From Bacillota bacterium (lineage in GTDB: Bacteria; Bacillota; Clostridia; Lachnospirales; Lachnospiraceae), in NCBI GenBank assembly GCA_023387655.1, contig JAEWHR010000118.1:1-16414 (forward strand): DNA of 16,414 nt, in the 5' to 3' direction. Of the stretch, positions 12,959 through 16,414 are shown one piece after another. A program made the position numbers and the translations under genes. Within the stretch, counting starts at the first letter, position 1. Every line of letters starts with the position of its first letter. The notes beneath the pieces were generated by a model. The model was not told the origin of the DNA and made no database searches. It worked only from the letters and a program-made list of their open reading frames with translations.

Positions 12959-15346
12959 ATGCAAATAGGCACTATTGCTGTGAAAAATACAGCAAAGAGT
13001 ACACGTTACACTTTCTTTTGCATCATTGCCAGCGTCTTTTTTCTGCTGACATTGGCTTTTGGTGTCTTTTCTTCGAAAACAGCATATGCTGTCGGAGCAG
13101 GCATCAGTGTACAGGAAATTAATTATGACAATAGCACAATAACCCTAAAAGTAAATCCAGGTGATACTGTTGTTTATTTTTCAGATGAAAACATGAAAAC
13201 TTGGGAAGCCATTCCCACCGACATTGGTACCGATCGATTGGTAACTCTTGATATCTCTTGGATTTCAGCGACTAGTAAGTATGTTTTAACCGTAAAGGGT
13301 GATGCTTCAACTGAGGTGGTAAAGATAACAATACCAAAACAAGTATCAAATTTTAAAGCACGCTATAATAAAGTGAAAGGTACTGTTTCCTTTACCAATC
13401 ATTATAACCGTACTATCCAGTGGAGAAAAAAGGATAGCTACATATGGAATACAGTGAATACCGATAACTTCGCTTCACAACTTGAGATGCTTTGTACCCA
13501 AGGGGCAACTGTTTACTTAAGACTGGCACCAACCAATAGTTATATGATAAATGGAACTCTAACCGAAGGAGCACGTCCAAGTAAAGAGACTTCCATTGCC
13601 ATACCTAAAAAGATGGATGCGCCAACTGTATTAATCAACGGTTCTAAGTTTTCTATCAAAGTAGATAAGAATATGGCTTATCGTACCGTATCTAGTGATG
13701 GAACTATCGGTGATTGGAAAAACGTAACCACCTCCACGAATCTTTGGTTAAAAGACCTTGCTGGTAGTGCTTTATATACCAATGCAAGTACACCACAGAG
13801 TGAAGTTACGTTACAATTTAGAAAGAATCCTACTAGTACCAGTCAGGTTTCTCATATTGCAACGGTTACCGTTCCGATTCAAGAGGCTCCTCCTTCTGAA
13901 ACCGAACATGGAATAGAGATTAATTATACTAGCTCTACAACTTTTACTTTGCAGATTAAGGCAGCTAGTGAAACAAAACCTTTTGAATATACCATCGTAA
14001 AACCTGATAATACATTAGACTATGCAACTGCATCTTGGACTTCTGTTACCACGAGTGAAGAGATTACTATAAAATCAGAAAAAGCACCTGCTGGAAGCCA
14101 TGTCTATGTAAGAAAAAAGAGTATACCAGCTTCAGAAGATGTGAAGTTTTCTCTTGCTTCTAAAGAAATTGATATCACAGGAAGCAAAGGTGTACAGTAC
14201 CCAAGTTCTGCACAAGCAACTTCATTAAAAACATTGATCACTACTGCTGGAGTATGTAACAGTGAAAATACTGCCGGGAATCTAACCTTTACCCTATATA
14301 GTCCAACCAAAGCTACCGTATCTTCCATTAGCTTCCGTGACCAATATGGTAATACCAAAGGTACTGTAAGTTTAAAAAGTTCTGTAAGTATGAACACAAC
14401 GTCAAGGTTCATATCAGATCAATACATTATAACTACCAAAATAACAAGTACCGAAAACTTGGATAAGTTTACTGAAACTAAGCTATATGCTTATATTACG
14501 TTATCCAATAATGATGTTATTGAAAGCACCACAGATAGTGGAGTACTTCTATACATCTATCCAGCTAGCCAAATTAATAACTCGGAGCATAAAGAGTACA
14601 CTTCAGCCTTTGAACGTTTGTATAGTTCAACAGAAACAGGAGATAAATCCTCCTTTAGTTTCCAAATAGACTTAGGTACAGAGAAAGTGCCCGATGCTTC
14701 TGCAATCGGAAGCTTTACTACTCAGGATACTGAAGTGAAAGCAATAAAATATGATGGGTATACCCTAACACCAAGTACAGATTATCAAGTAACTTATGGC
14801 TCCTATACAAATGATGATGGTAAGAAGATTCGTACTGCAACCGTTACTGTATACGTGAATAAGTTTGAAACTCACTCCACAGTTACAACAAAGGGAGAAG
14901 CAGTTCCATTACTAATTACTTTGAATAATGGAGAAGAAATTGATAACAAGGTCACGATTAAACTTGTAGATACGGCAACTTTATTAGATGCTCCAATCGC
15001 TTGGTCCATCATGGAAGGCAGTTTAAAAGAAACCGAAACGAAAGTTACAACAAACGACGATGGAAGCAAAACTACAGAAACCGTTGAAGTAATTACCTAT
15101 GAACTAAAGTTAAAACTACATGACAGCTCTTATGCAGTTGGTATCTCTGATGTAACCTGGGGCGGCACTTCCGTATTACGTTCTGCAACAGTATCTGGTG
15201 GAACCGCAACCATTTACTTATCCAATGCTAAGATTAATAAATTAACTTCAACCTCAACAACCACCAATAATCTAGTTATTACATTAAGTAATGGATTCGT
15301 TATTAAATCAGGTTGTAAGTTAACTATTATTGATGCTGGTAAGTAG
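12959..15346 (+). CDS. secreted beta-rich repeat protein, function unknown (first of two paralogues)
   Basis: A 795-residue exported protein. The ATG at 12959 is chosen because AAAGGAGGT lies 9 nt upstream. An earlier in-frame TTG at 12881 has no such site. A signal peptide covers about residues 1-44 (core FFCIIASVFFLLTLAFGVF, cleavage near AYA). The mature part is Thr/Ser/Asn/Lys-rich and beta-like, with no enzyme motif, LPXTG, SLH or transmembrane end. The N-terminal half aligns along its length with the next gene product (DISW, WRKKDSYIWNTV, GARPSKE, YTIVKP). Repeated units carry a Tyr-x-x-Asp ... Trp pattern typical of Ig-like sandwiches. The C-terminal half has three segments ending in ITL(S/N)N-type motifs, at about 512, 652 and 772. 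The one at about 596-660 (YDGYTLTPSTDYQVT ... VTIKLVD) resembles the X2 module of clostridial surface proteins. A role as surface adhesin or structural wall protein is inferred only. Confidence 0.85.
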   Translation: MQIGTIAVKNTAKSTRYTFFCIIASVFFLLTLAFGVFSSKTAYAVGAGISVQEINYDNSTITLKVNPGDTVVYFSDENMKTWEAIPTDIGTDRLVTLDISWISATSKYVLTVKGDASTEVVKITIPKQVSNFKARYNKVKGTVSFTNHYNRTIQWRKKDSYIWNTVNTDNFASQLEMLCTQGATVYLRLAPTNSYMINGTLTEGARPSKETSIAIPKKMDAPTVLINGSKFSIKVDKNMAYRTVSSDGTIGDWKNVTTSTNLWLKDLAGSALYTNASTPQSEVTLQFRKNPTSTSQVSHIATVTVPIQEAPPSETEHGIEINYTSSTTFTLQIKAASETKPFEYTIVKPDNTLDYATASWTSVTTSEEITIKSEKAPAGSHVYVRKKSIPASEDVKFSLASKEIDITGSKGVQYPSSAQATSLKTLITTAGVCNSENTAGNLTFTLYSPTKATVSSISFRDQYGNTKGTVSLKSSVSMNTTSRFISDQYIITTKITSTENLDKFTETKLYAYITLSNNDVIESTTDSGVLLYIYPASQINNSEHKEYTSAFERLYSSTETGDKSSFSFQIDLGTEKVPDASAIGSFTTQDTEVKAIKYDGYTLTPSTDYQVTYGSYTNDDGKKIRTATVTVYVNKFETHSTVTTKGEAVPLLITLNNGEEIDNKVTIKLVDTATLLDAPIAWSIMEGSLKETETKVTTNDDGSKTTETVEVITYELKLKLHDSSYAVGISDVTWGGTSVLRSATVSGGTATIYLSNAKINKLTSTSTTTNNLVITLSNGFVIKSGCKLTIIDAGK

Positions 15347-15365
15347 TGAAAGGAGACTTAAATAG

Positions 15366-16414
15366 ATGAATACAAAGAAAAAAATTATACCTATCCTTCT
15401 AGTGTTTGGTCTCCTCCTAATCATTCCAATCGCAAAAATTAGTGCTGCAGAGGCAAAACCAGTTTCGATTGGAACCATTGACTATGACACTTTGACTATG
15501 TATGTTTATACCAATAATAATACTGTAGTCCACTATTCTACAGATAAAACAACCTGGTATGAGGTAGAAGGCAATAAAACAACGGAAAACGATGCATTCC
15601 TTATGGATATCTCATGGGTAAACTCCTCAGAAGATACCACTCTTTACTTTAAAGGTGAGAATGATAAAACCATTCAAAGCGTTACACTTCCGGCAAAAGA
15701 CACCTCATTTAAAGTAATCTTTGATAAAGTAGATAGTATTTTTGATTTTGAAAATTGCGATGCTGCAACTTACTTTGAGTGGAAAAAGTCGACCGACTAC
15801 GTATGGAATAAAGTATCGCTTGATACGAATACAACCTCCCATCAGTCATTCTTAAAGACGATAGAAGGGTTGCTTGTAAAAGGTGCTAAAGTATCCTTTC
15901 GAATTCCACAAATAGTAGGAACAAATGCAAACAATGTGGGTGCTCGTCCTTCAAAGGAAGTAAATATAACTCTTACCAAAAGAGCAAATGCCCCTTCTGT
16001 TAAAGTAAATGCAAATAAATTAACATTAAATACAACCCTTTCAATGGAGTATTTTAGCGAAAAAATAAATGCTTGGGTCGAATGTGATAAGAATATGACT
16101 ATTCAAGATATTGCTCCTACTACTCTTTTTAGAAATGGTTCCAAATCAGTTACCTTAAAAATTCGTACCGCAGCTACAGCAAACAAAACATATAGTAAAA
16201 CTGCTTATTTAAAGATTAATGGTCAAGCTGGCGCTCCTACAATTGGTGATAATAGCAAAGATGTATCCTACTATTATCAGAATGGGAAACTGATGCTTCA
16301 ATTTAACAATGCATCAAAAACAGATGTATATAGCTATGCTATAGTAAAACCAGGTTCCACCTTTAATGAAACAACTACCTCGTTTACCATTATGAATACT
16401 ACAAAAGCAAAAGC
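15366..16414 (+). CDS. secreted beta-rich repeat protein (second paralogue, partial)
   Basis: The frame starts at an ATG with AAAGGAGA 9 nt upstream and stays open to the right edge (349 codons), so the C-terminus is missing. A signal peptide is clear: MNTKKK, then the core IIPILLVFGLLLIIPIA, with cleavage near ISAA-EA (about residue 28). The mature part parallels the preceding protein in order and spacing: VSIGTIDYDTLTMYVY, VVHYSTDKTTWYEV, DISWVNSSEDTTLYFKG, YFEWKKSTDYVWNKVS, VGARPSKEVNITL, APSVKVNANKL and YAIVKPGSTF. Only 19 nt separate the genes, so they form one operon. The pair comes from a tandem duplication that has diverged well. No enzymatic residues are recognised. An extracellular structural, adhesive or polysaccharide-binding function is a guess. 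Confidence 0.82.
   Translation, partial: MNTKKKIIPILLVFGLLLIIPIAKISAAEAKPVSIGTIDYDTLTMYVYTNNNTVVHYSTDKTTWYEVEGNKTTENDAFLMDISWVNSSEDTTLYFKGENDKTIQSVTLPAKDTSFKVIFDKVDSIFDFENCDAATYFEWKKSTDYVWNKVSLDTNTTSHQSFLKTIEGLLVKGAKVSFRIPQIVGTNANNVGARPSKEVNITLTKRANAPSVKVNANKLTLNTTLSMEYFSEKINAWVECDKNMTIQDIAPTTLFRNGSKSVTLKIRTAATANKTYSKTAYLKINGQAGAPTIGDNSKDVSYYYQNGKLMLQFNNASKTDVYSYAIVKPGSTFNETTTSFTIMNTTKAK

Noticed and set aside
14104..15069. Minus-strand open frames inside the first secreted protein gene
   Set aside because: They are shadows of the plus-strand frame, with no start signals and no recognisable product.

Overview
The window is AT-rich and carries AGGAGG-type ribosome binding sites, sigma-A promoters, a YtrA-type GntR regulator and secreted murein amidases. 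This points to a Gram-positive Clostridia chromosome, most likely a Lachnospiraceae/Lachnoclostridium-like bacterium (inference from gene content and style, not from a search). No tRNA, rRNA, CRISPR array or insertion sequence was seen.

Layout. Positions 1-12559 are coded almost entirely on the minus strand, so the order of transcription is right to left. (a) 10868-12550 is an exported N-acetylmuramoyl-L-alanine amidase with a LysM domain. It is followed by a leaderless cysteine amidase-fold protein (10157-10771) and a 60-nt hairpin terminator. (b) 9878-7071 is a tldD-tldE pair, encoding the metalloprotease that matures or degrades small peptides. A 25-bp palindrome lies just upstream of tldD. 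(c) 6967-5810 is a membrane-anchored alpha/beta hydrolase with a strong promoter. Its 3' tail runs through a terminator-like hairpin and through the palindromic operator of the next operon. (d) 5787-4029 is a GntR repressor plus a DUF1648/DUF5808-type membrane protein, overlapping by a few bases. It ends in a 37-bp tandem repeat array and a long hairpin terminator. (e) 3558-472 is a three-gene ABC-2 exporter (ATPase, permease, permease). (f) 157-1 is the start of a further membrane protein with its own promoter, possibly the sensor kinase often found beside such exporters.

The plus strand starts at a divergent promoter region of about 400 bp (12560-12958). It holds a long leader with a candidate three-way-junction RNA fold just before the ribosome binding site. 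Two secreted, beta-rich proteins follow, 12959-15346 and 15366 to the window edge. They are clearly paralogous to each other and show no enzyme motif that I recognise. They are the least explained genes here. With the divergent amidases they suggest a cell-surface locus.

The most interesting items are the paralogous secreted pair with its structured leader, the nested palindromes at the GntR promoter that double as coding sequence, the 37-bp repeats that copy the 3' end of a gene including its stop codon, and the dyad in front of tldD.
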